Below, one piece after another: positions 8,468 to 17,900 of a DNA stretch of 41,526 bases (the stretch's first letter is position 1; each line of letters begins with the position of its first letter). The notes beneath the pieces were generated by a model. The model was not told the origin of the DNA. It searched no databases and was given only the letters and a program-made list of their open reading frames with translations. Made by a program: the position numbers and the translations under genes. The DNA comes from Bacteroidales bacterium. Its GTDB lineage: Bacteria; Bacteroidota; Bacteroidia; Bacteroidales; UBA932. Location of the stretch: NCBI GenBank assembly GCA_016287075.1, contig JAEEVC010000024.1, forward strand, positions 1-41,526, in the 5' to 3' direction.

Positions 8468-9394
8468 TCAGATTGTACCTTTCAATTCCTTGCCCCGCTC
8501 TTTCATCGCATAGCGCAAGGCGCCGGAAGCCTTGAGTTTCCGGAGGGTTCCCTGACAGGCATCGAACGCCATGAACCGGGCCTTGACCTCGTCGGCCGTA
8601 TAGGTCGGATACAGCCGGGCGGCCGTTTCGGCGAAAAGGTCGAGCCGGTCGCCGACGGAGATGGGATAGTCTTCGCCGAAAAAGGTTTCCGACCAGCGGA
8701 AGAAGGCGAGGCGGGAGAGGGTCTCGCGCTCCTGGAGCGCAGGGTCCGGGGCGGCAGCGGTCCGCTGGCGGATCCGGGCCCGCCGCACCGTGCGGACGCC
8801 GGTTTCACCCGCACAGGCGAAGATGTTCTGCAGGTCGGTCCGGTACGTCTCCCCGTCGAAAACGCCTTTCGAGAGCAGCGTTTCGGTCCGGAAGACGAAG
8901 GCCGGCAGCGGGGCCCGGAAGCCCTTCATGAACAGTTTCCGGAACAGTTTGTCCGTCCGGAGGGAAACACCGTAGCGGGACACTTTTTCAATCGGGGCGC
9001 CGGCGGCATCCAGGATTTCCGCATTCCAGTGATAGACAGCATATTCCGGATGACGGGCGATGGTCCTGCGCAGCCGCTTGACGCAGTCCGGCGTCAGTTC
9101 GGCATCCCCCTCCAGGAAGCACACGAAGGGCTCTCCCCGCAGGAGCGACAGCGCCCGGGAGAGATGCTTCGACCGGGAAACGTCGCCGAGCCGTTCCTCA
9201 AAGCGCGTGTAACGGACGGACAGCGCGTCCTCGAACTCCGCCGTCAGGGCGGAGAGGTCTTCGGGAACCGCGTCGTCGGCGAGATAGACGGAAAAGTCCC
9301 GGTCCGTCTGCATGGCGAGGGACTGGAGGGTCTTGTGCAGGTCGGCCGCCCGGTAGGCGGGCACGATGAAGGCGATATTCGGCACTGTAGCCAT
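8468..9394 (-). CDS. Family 2 glycosyltransferase
   Basis: About 308 residues, with the GT-A opening IAFIVPAYRAADLHKTLQSLAMQTDRDFSVYLADDAV and an acidic block FLEGDAELTPDCV in the place of the DxD metal/sugar-nucleotide motif. It should move a sugar from a nucleotide donor to a surface glycan acceptor at the cytoplasmic face; donor and acceptor are unknown. Start choice is between ATG 9406 and ATG 9394; the latter is preferred because 9406 would leave almost no leader after the promoter. First gene of a two-gene unit with the GATase-like lipoprotein, and divergent from the ABC transporter. Confidence 0.75.
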   Translation of the reverse strand: MATVPNIAFIVPAYRAADLHKTLQSLAMQTDRDFSVYLADDAVPEDLSALTAEFEDALSVRYTRFEERLGDVSRSKHLSRALSLLRGEPFVCFLEGDAELTPDCVKRLRRTIARHPEYAVYHWNAEILDAAGAPIEKVSRYGVSLRTDKLFRKLFMKGFRAPLPAFVFRTETLLSKGVFDGETYRTDLQNIFACAGETGVRTVRRARIRQRTAAAPDPALQERETLSRLAFFRWSETFFGEDYPISVGDRLDLFAETAARLYPTYTADEVKARFMAFDACQGTLRKLKASGALRYAMKERGKELKGTI

Positions 9395-9408
9395 GATGGA
9401 ATGCATTT

Positions 9409-9424
9409 TATCTTTGCAAAGATA
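9409..9424. promoter_or_regulatory. Perfect 16-bp palindrome made of two opposed -7 boxes
   Basis: TATCTTTGCAAAGATA reads as TATCTTTG on both strands. The minus-strand box is placed to drive the glycosyltransferase. The TTTG at 9413-9416 also fits as a -33 element for the plus-strand box TAAATTTG at 9436-9443, with 19 bp between. The divergent promoters therefore overlap. Confidence 0.55.
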
Positions 9425-9435
9425 CGGAATTTCAT

Positions 9436-9443
9436 TAAATTTG
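9436..9443 (+). promoter_or_regulatory. -7 box for the ABC transporter gene
   Basis: TAAATTTG matches TAnnTTTG, with TTTG 19 bp upstream (9413-9416). It ends 6 nt before the ATG at 9450, so the transcript would be leaderless or nearly so. A second candidate is TATCTTTG at 9409-9416, which would give a longer leader. Confidence 0.5.
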
Positions 9444-9449
9444 TAAGTT

Positions 9450-11300
9450 ATGAAAGAATTCCTTCGAATGATGAGGCAGTATGCCTCCCCCTATAAGGGA
9501 TATCTCGGCGGCGCGGTGGTCCTGAACATCCTCTCGGCCATCTTCAACGTGTTCTCCTTCGCCGTGATCATCCCGATCCTCAACATCCTCTTCAAGCTGG
9601 ACACGACCCAGTACGCATTCATGCCCTGGGGCACGCCCGGCGCGGGATTCAAGGACATCCTCGTCAACAACGCCTACTATTACGTGCAGAGTTTCGCGCT
9701 TGCGCACGGAGCCATCAACACGCTCCTGCTGCTCTGCGCGGTGATGGCCCTGATGACCATCCTCAAGACCTCCTGCTATTTCGGCGCCAGCGCCGTCATG
9801 ATCCCGATCCGCACCGGCATCGTCAAGGACATCCGCGGCCGGATCTACCGCAAGATCCTCGCACTGCCGATCGGCTTCTTCTCCCAGGAGCGCAAGGGGG
9901 ATATCATCGCCCGCATGAGCGGCGACGTCGCCGAGGTCGAGGCCTCCATCACCGCCTCGATCGAGATGCTCATCAAGGATCCCATCCTGATCCTCATCTA
10001 TTTCGCCATCCTGACCTACGTGAGCCCGGAGATGATGGTCTTCACCATCGTCTTCGTCCCGCCTTTCGTGTGGGTGATGGGCGTGATCGGCAAGCAGCTC
10101 AAGCGCCAGTCCGTCGAGGCCCAGACCCTCTGGAGCGACACCATGTCCCAGGTCGAGGAGACCCTCGGCGGACTCCGTGTCGTCAAGGCCTTCAACGCCG
10201 AGAAGAAGATGGCCGGCCGTTTCGAGCACATCATCGAGACCTACCGCCGCAAGATCGCCCGCGTATCCACCCGGCAGGCCCTCGCCCACCCCGTCAGCGA
10301 GCTGCTCGGCACGATCATGATCCTGATCGTCGTCTGCTTCGGCGGCGCGATGATCATCTCCGGAAAGAGCATCTTCGGCGGCTCGTTCATCGACGCCCCG
10401 ACCTTCATCTTTTTCATTATCATCCTCTACTCGGTCATCGAGCCCATCAAGGAACTCTCCCGCGCCGCCTACGGCATCCCGAAAGGCCTCGCTTCCATGG
10501 AGCGCATCAACAGGATCCTCGACGCGCAGAACCCGATCGCCGAGCGGGAGGATCCGGTGCGCATCGACCGTTTCGAGGACCGCATCTCCTTCGACAACGT
10601 CTCCTTCCGCTACGACGGCGGCCGCGAGGTCCTGCGGGGCGTCACCCTGGACATCGAGAAGGGCAGGACGGTCGCCATCGTCGGCGAATCGGGGGCCGGG
10701 AAATCCACGCTCGTGGACCTCATCCCGCGTTTCTATGATACCGCAGGCGGAGAGATCCGCATCGACGGGATTCCCCTGAAAGACCTGAGGATCAAGGACC
10801 TGCGCGGCCTCATGGGAAATGTCAACCAGGACCCGATCCTGTTCAACGACACCATCTTCAACAACATCGCCTACGGCGTCGAAAACGCGACGGAGGAGGA
10901 GGTCGTCGCCGCGGCGAAAATCGCCAATGCCCACGAGTTCATCATGGAGAAGGAAGAGGGCTACCAGACCAACATCGGCGACCGGGGCGTCAAGCTCTCC
11001 GGCGGCCAGCGGCAGCGCATCTCCATCGCCCGCGCCATCCTCAAGAATCCGCCCATCCTCATCCTCGACGAGGCGACCGCCTCGCTCGACACGGAGTCCG
11101 AGCGCATCGTCCAGGAGGCGCTGGACCGGCTGATGTCCACCCGCACGACCATCGCCATCGCCCACCGCCTCTCGACCGTCCGGAACGCCGACGAGATCAT
11201 CGTCCTCCACGAGGGCGAGGTCGTCGAACGCGGCCGGCACGAGGAACTCCTCGCCCTCGGCGGTTATTACAAGAAACTCAACGACATGCAGGCCCTATGA
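9450..11300 (+). CDS. ABC transporter, fused permease and ATPase (MsbA-like exporter)
   Basis: A 616-residue half-transporter. An N-terminal region with about six membrane helices (residues about 20-345) is followed by an ATPase domain with Walker A GESGAGKST (about 412-420), signature LSGGQRQR (about 515), Walker B ILILDEAT (about 535) and a switch His in IAIAHRLSTV. The layout matches lipid and multidrug exporters such as MsbA/Sav1866; the substrate is not determined. The stop overlaps the next gene's start (ATGA), giving an operon with the VanZ-like and amidase-like genes. Confidence 0.9.
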   Translation: MKEFLRMMRQYASPYKGYLGGAVVLNILSAIFNVFSFAVIIPILNILFKLDTTQYAFMPWGTPGAGFKDILVNNAYYYVQSFALAHGAINTLLLLCAVMALMTILKTSCYFGASAVMIPIRTGIVKDIRGRIYRKILALPIGFFSQERKGDIIARMSGDVAEVEASITASIEMLIKDPILILIYFAILTYVSPEMMVFTIVFVPPFVWVMGVIGKQLKRQSVEAQTLWSDTMSQVEETLGGLRVVKAFNAEKKMAGRFEHIIETYRRKIARVSTRQALAHPVSELLGTIMILIVVCFGGAMIISGKSIFGGSFIDAPTFIFFIIILYSVIEPIKELSRAAYGIPKGLASMERINRILDAQNPIAEREDPVRIDRFEDRISFDNVSFRYDGGREVLRGVTLDIEKGRTVAIVGESGAGKSTLVDLIPRFYDTAGGEIRIDGIPLKDLRIKDLRGLMGNVNQDPILFNDTIFNNIAYGVENATEEEVVAAAKIANAHEFIMEKEEGYQTNIGDRGVKLSGGQRQRISIARAILKNPPILILDEATASLDTESERIVQEALDRLMSTRTTIAIAHRLSTVRNADEIIVLHEGEVVERGRHEELLALGGYYKKLNDMQAL

Positions 11301-11713
11301 CACGTTCACAGCGCATCATGGCACGGATCATTTTCTGGATCTATATTGCCGTCGTCCTCTTTCTGTGCTTCGGCAAGTTCGGAAACCTCCACGGGGTTCC
11401 GCGCGCCATCTGGGGCATCCCGACGGACAAGGTCGTGCATTTCCTGATGTTCTTCCCCTTCCCGATCCTGGCGTTCCTCGCCTACGACGTCTTCACCGAC
11501 AACCTCTGGAAATCGCTGCTGTTCTGCCTCGCGACCTTCCTTTTCGGCGTCCTGATCGCCGCAGGCACCGAGTACGGACAGTCGTTCCTCCCCTACCGCA
11601 GCGGCGACCGGCATGACCTGCAGGCCGACGTTCTTGCGCTCTCGATCAGCGCCTTCATCGTCCTTGTCATCGACATCCTCAAGCAACTGGTCAAACCGCG
11701 GAAACATGCCTAA
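11297..11713 (+). CDS. VanZ-like family membrane protein
   Basis: A 138-residue protein with four hydrophobic segments. The VanZ-family pattern is visible in DKVVHFLMFFPFPILAFLAYDV and GTEYGQSFLPYRSGDRHDLQADVLAL, which carry the conserved His, Glu and Asp. VanZ relatives are linked to teicoplanin resistance in Gram-positives but their biochemical role is unsettled. It overlaps the ABC transporter gene by 4 nt and the next gene by 8 nt. Confidence 0.8.
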   Translation: MTRSQRIMARIIFWIYIAVVLFLCFGKFGNLHGVPRAIWGIPTDKVVHFLMFFPFPILAFLAYDVFTDNLWKSLLFCLATFLFGVLIAAGTEYGQSFLPYRSGDRHDLQADVLALSISAFIVLVIDILKQLVKPRKHA

Positions 11714-14700
11714 AAGGTTCCCCATCCTGCTTCTTCTCGCCTGCCTGGCCGCCACCGGGATGCAGGCCCAGAGCATCAACCGCGACTTCCGGGCCGTCGC
11801 GGACAGCCTCCGCGTCCGGCTCGAGGAAAGGACGGGTGTCAAGACGCCCCTGCGGCTGGACAAGGTCATGCGGCGGGGGGATCTCGTCGATATCTATTTC
11901 TCGCAGGAACTGAGCGACTATCCCTGGCACAAGGAGGATGTCGACTGGTTCAGGAAGGAGCTGAAAGCCCTCACGCCGGCCGCCTGGCGGAAGGAGAAAT
12001 ACGGGGAGATTTTCGGCAAGGGCGTCATGCTGGACGAACTCGTGACGCCGGTCCTGTCCAAGGACGGGAAACCGGTCGCGAACGATCTCCGCGTCAAGGA
12101 CCGGAAAGGCTATCCGATGGTGGAAGAACTTGGTGGACAAACCTTTACAAAGGGAATGACCGGGCGTCATATCGCCCTGTGGCAGAGCCACGGTCGGTAT
12201 TTCGAGGAGAAGACCGACCGCTGGGAATGGCAGCGCGCCCCGATCCACCGCACGGTGGAGGACATGTACACGCAGAGCTACGTCCTGCCCTTCCTCATCC
12301 CGATGCTGGAGAATGCCGGCGCCTATGTGCTGACGCCGCGCGAGCGCGACACCCAGCGCGAGGAGGTCATCTGCGACAACGACCCGATGTTCCCCGCTGG
12401 CGAGGCGCCCCGTACCCGGGGAAAATACCATGAAAAGGGCGACTGGAGCGACGCAGGGACCGGTTTCGCGGATGCCAAGGCCGTCTATACCGGCTATGAC
12501 AATCCCTTCACGATGGGGACGGCAAGGCAGGCGGAGGTGACGGAGCACAAGCATGCGACAGCGACTGCCCGGTGGAGGCCGGAGCACGAAGCGCCCTGGC
12601 GCGCCGCCGTCTATGTCTCCTACCGGACCCTGAAGAACAGTTCCGACGCCGCCCATTACACGGTCCGCCACCGCGGCGGCGAGACGCATTTCGCCGTCAA
12701 CCAGAAAATGGGCGGCGGGATGTGGGTCTATCTCGGGACCTTCGACCTGGACGGCGACAGCGAAGTCGTGCTCGACAACATGGTGCCATCGAGCCGGAAG
12801 TATGTGAAAAACAGCGTCGTGACAGCCGATGCCGTCCGGTTCGGCGGCGGTGTGGGCAAGATTGCCCGCGGCCTTCCGGACACCGACAGGGCGAAATGGA
12901 CCACCTCCGGACTCCCCTGCTTCACGGAGGGGGCGCTCTACTCCATGCAGTGGAGCGGACTGGACATGAAGATGCTCGACGACTGGAGCAGCGACTACAA
13001 CAAGGACTATGCGGGACGGGGCGTCTGGGTGTCCAACCTCAGCGGCGGTTCCCGCGTCAATCCCAAGCGGTCCGGCCGCGGCATCCCCTTCGACCTGTCC
13101 TTCGCCTTCCACACCGATGCGGGGACGACGCCGGACGATTCCATTGTCGGGACCCTGTCCATCTACACGTCCCTCTGCGACGGCAAGGACGTCCTCCCGG
13201 ACGGCGAAAGCCGCCGGAACGGCCGCGTCCTCGCCGACCTGGTCCAGACCCAGATCGTCCAGGATATCCAGAAGGACTTTGAACCCGAATGGCAGAGAAG
13301 GCCGCTCTGGGACCGTTCCTACAGCGAATCCAGGACCCCGCCGGTCCCGGCCATGCTGCTGGAACTGCTTTCCCACCAGAACCTTGCGGACATGAAATAC
13401 GGCCTGGACCCGGGTTTCCGCTTCACGGTTTCCCGCGCCATCTACAAGGGCATGCTGAAATACCTTTCCAACCGCTACGGCGTGTCCTATGCCGTCCAGC
13501 CGCTCCCCGTGGAATCCTTTGCAGCCATCCTCGGGAAAGGGACCGCGGAACTGAGCTGGAAACCCGTGCGGGACCCGATCGAGCCCACGGCCGGCGCCAA
13601 GGGCTTCATTCTCTATACCCGGAAGGACGACGGGGCCTTCGACGGCGGGGTCGTCCTCCAGGAAACCGAAGAGAAAGACGGCAGGACCTGCGTGACGGTC
13701 CCGGTCGAGAAAGGCCATCTGTACAGTTTCCGGATTGTCGCTTTCAACGACGGCGGCAAGAGTTTCCCCTCCGAGGTCCTCTCGGTCGGCATTCCCCATG
13801 GAGCGACACGTGAAGTTCTGGTAATCAACAATTTCACCCGCGTCTCCTCCCCCGTCTGGTTCGATACGCCGGCCTATGGCGGCTTCATGGACAGCATCGA
13901 CGGAGGCGTCCCGTACGGACACGAGATCAACTTTATCGGCCAGGTCTACAACTTCCGCCGCTCGGATCCCTGGACCGACGACGACAACCCCGGCTTCGGG
14001 GCCTCCTATACCAACCGCGCCGGCGAACGGATTCCCGGCAACACCTTCGATTTCCCCGCCGTCCACGGCAAGGCGTTGATGGCGGCCGGCTATGCGTTCT
14101 CCTCCACGAGCGCCGCGGCTTTCCCCGCACTCGATGCCGGCCACTATTTCGCGGCAGACCTCATCTGCGGCAAACAAGTGACGACCAAGATCGGCCGCGG
14201 AGCGGTCCCCAAGCGGTACCAGGTCTTTCCGGAGCCGCTCCGAAACGCCCTCACGGCCTTCGCGGAAGCCGGCGGCAACATCCTGGTTTCCGGGGCCTAC
14301 ATCGCGACCGATATCTGGGACCGCGTCTATGACATCGCCCCTGATGAGGCCTACCGGGAGGCAGCCGGTGAATTCGCACAGAACATCCTGGGATACAAGT
14401 GGATAACCAATTTTGCCTCCCAGTTCAATAACCTCTATGCCTGGAAGAGCCCGGTCTTCGACGGCATCGAAGGACTCGTGCGGCTCGGCAAGGATCCCCG
14501 GCGCATCTATTCCGTGGAGCATCCCGACGGCATTGCGCCCGCTTCCCCGGCCGCCACACCCATCCTCCGCTACCGCGACACGGACATTACGGCCGGCGTC
14601 GCATTCCAGGGAACGGGTTGGCGCGCGGTTTCCCTCGGCTTCCCGCTGGAGGCCGCCGACGGCGACATCGGCGCGCTCACAGCAGCCGTCATGGCGTATT

Positions 14701-14714
14701 TTTCCCGCCCCTGA
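11706..14714 (+). CDS. Large secreted golvesin-domain / amidase-like protein
   Basis: A 1002-residue exported protein (signal peptide ending near TGMQAQ). Residues about 250-400 resemble the golvesin C-terminal-like or xanthan-lyase-type beta domain (YVSYRTLKNSSDAAHYTVRHRGG, WVYLGTFDLDGD). Residues about 400-600 resemble a zinc N-acetylmuramoyl-L-alanine amidase (Amidase_3), with LSFAFHTDAG and MLLELLSHQNLADM as possible His and Glu ligands. Residues about 610-695 form an Fn3-like domain, and about 300 C-terminal residues remain unassigned. Similar architectures are annotated as xanthan lyase or amidase in Bacteroidetes; activity on peptidoglycan is plausible but unproven. ATG 11706 overlaps the VanZ-like gene and gives the signal peptide. 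Confidence 0.65.
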   Translation: MPKRFPILLLLACLAATGMQAQSINRDFRAVADSLRVRLEERTGVKTPLRLDKVMRRGDLVDIYFSQELSDYPWHKEDVDWFRKELKALTPAAWRKEKYGEIFGKGVMLDELVTPVLSKDGKPVANDLRVKDRKGYPMVEELGGQTFTKGMTGRHIALWQSHGRYFEEKTDRWEWQRAPIHRTVEDMYTQSYVLPFLIPMLENAGAYVLTPRERDTQREEVICDNDPMFPAGEAPRTRGKYHEKGDWSDAGTGFADAKAVYTGYDNPFTMGTARQAEVTEHKHATATARWRPEHEAPWRAAVYVSYRTLKNSSDAAHYTVRHRGGETHFAVNQKMGGGMWVYLGTFDLDGDSEVVLDNMVPSSRKYVKNSVVTADAVRFGGGVGKIARGLPDTDRAKWTTSGLPCFTEGALYSMQWSGLDMKMLDDWSSDYNKDYAGRGVWVSNLSGGSRVNPKRSGRGIPFDLSFAFHTDAGTTPDDSIVGTLSIYTSLCDGKDVLPDGESRRNGRVLADLVQTQIVQDIQKDFEPEWQRRPLWDRSYSESRTPPVPAMLLELLSHQNLADMKYGLDPGFRFTVSRAIYKGMLKYLSNRYGVSYAVQPLPVESFAAILGKGTAELSWKPVRDPIEPTAGAKGFILYTRKDDGAFDGGVVLQETEEKDGRTCVTVPVEKGHLYSFRIVAFNDGGKSFPSEVLSVGIPHGATREVLVINNFTRVSSPVWFDTPAYGGFMDSIDGGVPYGHEINFIGQVYNFRRSDPWTDDDNPGFGASYTNRAGERIPGNTFDFPAVHGKALMAAGYAFSSTSAAAFPALDAGHYFAADLICGKQVTTKIGRGAVPKRYQVFPEPLRNALTAFAEAGGNILVSGAYIATDIWDRVYDIAPDEAYREAAGEFAQNILGYKWITNFASQFNNLYAWKSPVFDGIEGLVRLGKDPRRIYSVEHPDGIAPASPAATPILRYRDTDITAGVAFQGTGWRAVSLGFPLEAADGDIGALTAAVMAYFSRP

Positions 14715-14736
14715 CCCCTGTTTTCCCTTCAATCAG

Positions 14737-14757
14737 CCGCCCTACGGGCGGTTTTTT
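14737..14757 (+). terminator. Rho-independent terminator
   Basis: CCGCCC (14737-14742), a 3-nt loop, GGGCGG (14746-14751), then six T. It closes the ABC/VanZ/amidase-like operon and insulates it from the SusC locus. Confidence 0.85.
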
Positions 14758-14767
14758 CCGGCATATA

Positions 14768-14798
14768 TTGCATATTTACCGGCAAATGGTTACATTTG
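14768..14798 (+). promoter_or_regulatory. Promoter of the susC operon
   Basis: TTG at 14768-14770 lies 20 bp before TACATTTG at 14791-14798, which fits the Bacteroidetes -33/-7 consensus. The transcript would start near 14803, giving a leader of about 160 nt before the susC ATG. Confidence 0.6.
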
Positions 14799-14835
14799 TC
14801 CTATATACGCTTTGTTAAAGTGAAACAGAAAGAAT

Positions 14836-14910
14836 AACCTGCATCACCGGCGTCCGCTGCCCCACAGCCCTGTCCGGGTAAATGCCACCGATGACGCAGG
14901 TTGTTTTTTT
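14836..14910 (+). promoter_or_regulatory. Terminator-like hairpin in the susC leader (candidate attenuator or small RNA end)
   Basis: Arms 14836-14846 and 14892-14902 pair over 11 positions with one A-C mismatch and are followed by G and seven T (14904-14910). The structure sits between the promoter and the susC start at 14963, so a terminated transcript of about 105 nt would be a stand-alone small RNA and readthrough would give the operon mRNA. Which factor controls readthrough, if any, is not visible. Confidence 0.5.
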
Positions 14911-14962
14911 ACAATTCCTGAAGCAAGGGAAGAAACTCATTATTAACTATAAACCGCGTTTT

Positions 14963-17900
14963 ATGATTACATGCAGATCGACAAAGGGAAGAGTACGCCA
15001 TGCGCTCTGTCTCTTGGCAGTCCTTTTTGCAGTCCTGCCGGGATTTGCCCAAAGCAGGTCCCATCGCATCAGCGGCCAGGTCTCCAGCGAAAAGGGCGAA
15101 CCGCTTGTCGGCGCCTTCGTCATGGTGAAGGGCACCACCAACGGCGCCTTGACCGATGCACAGGGCCGCTACAGCATCAACGCCCCCGGCAATGCCGTCC
15201 TCGTGGCCTCCCTGATGGGCTTTGAGGAACAGCAGGCCCCGGTTGACGGCAAGGATGTCATCAACTTCGTCCTCAAGGAAGACAACGTCCTCCTGCAGGA
15301 GTCCGTCGCCATCGGCTACGGCACCCAGTCCAAGATCACGCTGACGGGTTCGGTCACGACGACCTCCGGTAAGGAACTGGTCAAGAACTCCTCCGTCAAC
15401 CTGTCCCAGGGCCTCGCCGGCCGTATGTCCGGCGTCATCGTCAACAACCGTTCCGGCGAACCGGGCCGTGACGATGCCGTCATGTACATCCGCGGCCGCT
15501 CCACCCTCGGCAACAACTCCCCGCTCATCATCATCGACGGCGTTCCCGGCCGCGGCGATGAGTTCTCCCGCCTCACCGGTGAGGAAATCGAGAGCATCAA
15601 CGTGCTGAAGGACGCCTCCGCCGCCATCTACGGCGCCCGCTCTGCGAACGGCGTCATCCTCGTGACGACCAAGCGCGGCCGCTCCGACGGACATCCTTCC
15701 GTGACCTTCACCTACGACTACGGCATGCAGGCCCCGACCCGCCTCCTGAAGATGGCGGACGCCGTGACCTTCGCCCGGGCCTACAACAACGCCCGTGCGA
15801 TCACCGGTGCCTCCCCGATCTATACTGAGGAGCAGATCCAGCACTACATCGACGGCGACGACCCGATCAGCTATCCGAACACCGACTGGTTCAAGGAGAT
15901 CATCAAGCCCTTCTCCTCCCAGCACAAATACGGCGTCAGCCTGGAAGGCGGAGCCGGCAAGGTCAGCTACTTCGTCCAGTTCAACGGCCAGTACCAGGAC
16001 GGTATCTACGTCAAGTCCGCCACGAACTACAACCAGTACAACGTCCGCTCCAACATCGACATCAAGGTCACCGACGACTTCACCCTCGGCCTCGACCTCA
16101 ACGTCCGCCAGCAGCACAAGAACTACTCGGCCTACCCGAGCGACTCGTACGGTATCTTCTACATCACGACCCGCCGCTATGCCTCCGGCGCCCCGTACTA
16201 CCCGAACGGCTACCTCCGCAGCGGATCCAACCCCGCCGCCCTCGTCCAGTCCCTGACGGGTTACGACAACACGACGTACAACACGATCAACACGACCTTC
16301 CGCGGCAACTACGACTTCAGCAAGCTCATCAAGGGCCTGTCCGTCAACGCGGTCCTCGCTTACGACGTCCACAACAACTTCCACAAGAACTGGTCGAAGA
16401 ACTGGCCCTGCTATTCCTACGACGAGATCACGGAAACGTATCAGGAGCGCGACAGCGGCGTGTTCACGACCCCGACCCTCAACGAGTCCCAGAACAACTA
16501 CCATACGCTCACCGTCAACGCCAACATCAATTACGACCGCAGTTTCGGCGACCACCATGTGACCGCCCTTGCCGGTATGGAGCAGAGCAACTACCGCAAG
16601 GACTCGTTCAGCGCCAACATCGAGAAGTACGACTCCGACATCCTGGACGAGTTCTTCGCCGGCAACGCCGACAAGTCCTACTACAAGATCGGCGGCAGCG
16701 CCGCGGAGACGGCCCGCCGCTCGTTCTTCACCCGTGTAGGCTACGACTACAAGAGCAAGTACATGTTCCAGGCGCTCGTCCGCTGGGACGGCTCCGAGAA
16801 CTTCCCCGAGGGCAAGCGCTGGGGCGTGTTCCCGGGCGCATCCATCGGCTGGCGCATCTCCGAGGAACCGTTCATCAAGGACAACCTGCCCTGGCTGACC
16901 AACCTGAAGATCCGCGGCTCCTACGGTGAGCAGGGTAACGACCAGGTGGCCGCCTTCCAGTACCTGGCCACGTATTCCTATTCCACCAGCACCTCCTACC
17001 GCGCCCTTTACGGCGGCAAGGAAGTCAACTTCATCCTCCCCGACGAGGTCCCGAACCCCAACATCACCTGGGAGGTCGCCCGGACCTGGAACATCGGTCT
17101 CGACGGCAACATCAACCACGGCATCCTCGGATGGGAACTCGAGTACTTCCATACCCGCCGTTCCAACATCCTCTGCACCCGCAACGCATCCGTTCCGTAC
17201 TATACCGGCCTGACGGTCAGTCTCCCGGACGAGAACATCGGCATCGTTTCCAACAGGGGCGTCGAACTCCAGCTCACCCATGAGAACAAGGCGTTCGCCG
17301 GCGACCTCCGTTACCGCATCGCCGGCAACTTCATGTATGCCAAGAACGTGATCGAGTACATGGACGAGACGCCCTATGATGAGAAGCACCAGTACATGAA
17401 CCGGACAGGACACCCGATGGGCGCTTCCCTGATCTACCAGGTGGAGGGCATCAACCGCTCCTTCGAAGACCTCGAGAACCATGTCCAGATGACCGGCGCC
17501 GGCCTGGGCGACTTCTATTTCAAGGACCTGGACGGCAACGGGACCATCGACTCCCAGGACCGTCTCCGCTGCGACCTCACCGCCGTCCCGCAGATCGTCT
17601 TCGGTCTCAACAGCGAGCTGCAGTGGAAGAATTTCGACTTCTCCCTCCTTCTCCAGGGACAGGGCCGTGCCCGTTACTACTACGCCCCGCTGACCGACCC
17701 GGTCTCCGGCAACATCGAGTATGACGCGGCCGCTAATGCCTGGTACTGCACCGTCGAGAAAGACGAAGCCGGCAACAGCATCGTCGTGGAAGGCAACCCC
17801 GGCACGAACTATCCCCGTATCGCCTCCAACATCGGCAACGGCGGTGTGTACCGTACATCCTATTATTACAGGAATGCCGCCTTCCTGCGCCTGAAGAATG

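Noticed and set aside
11691..14732. Minus-strand open frame of about 1000 codons antisense to the amidase-like gene
   Set aside because: Arginine/glycine/valine-rich shadow of a high-GC gene with no family features, signal or start context. The same holds for long antisense frames at 9435-11240, 14909-17941, 25856-28240 and 28667-31702.
14836..14902. Cobalamin riboswitch before susC
   Set aside because: GCTGCCCC-CTGT and GCCACC-like strings recall the 3' half of that riboswitch, but the conserved GGGAA and GGTG core is missing and the operon has no B12 genes.
14882..14962. Upstream ATG start for susC at 14882
   Set aside because: It lies within the leader hairpin and would add 27 residues before a complete signal peptide.
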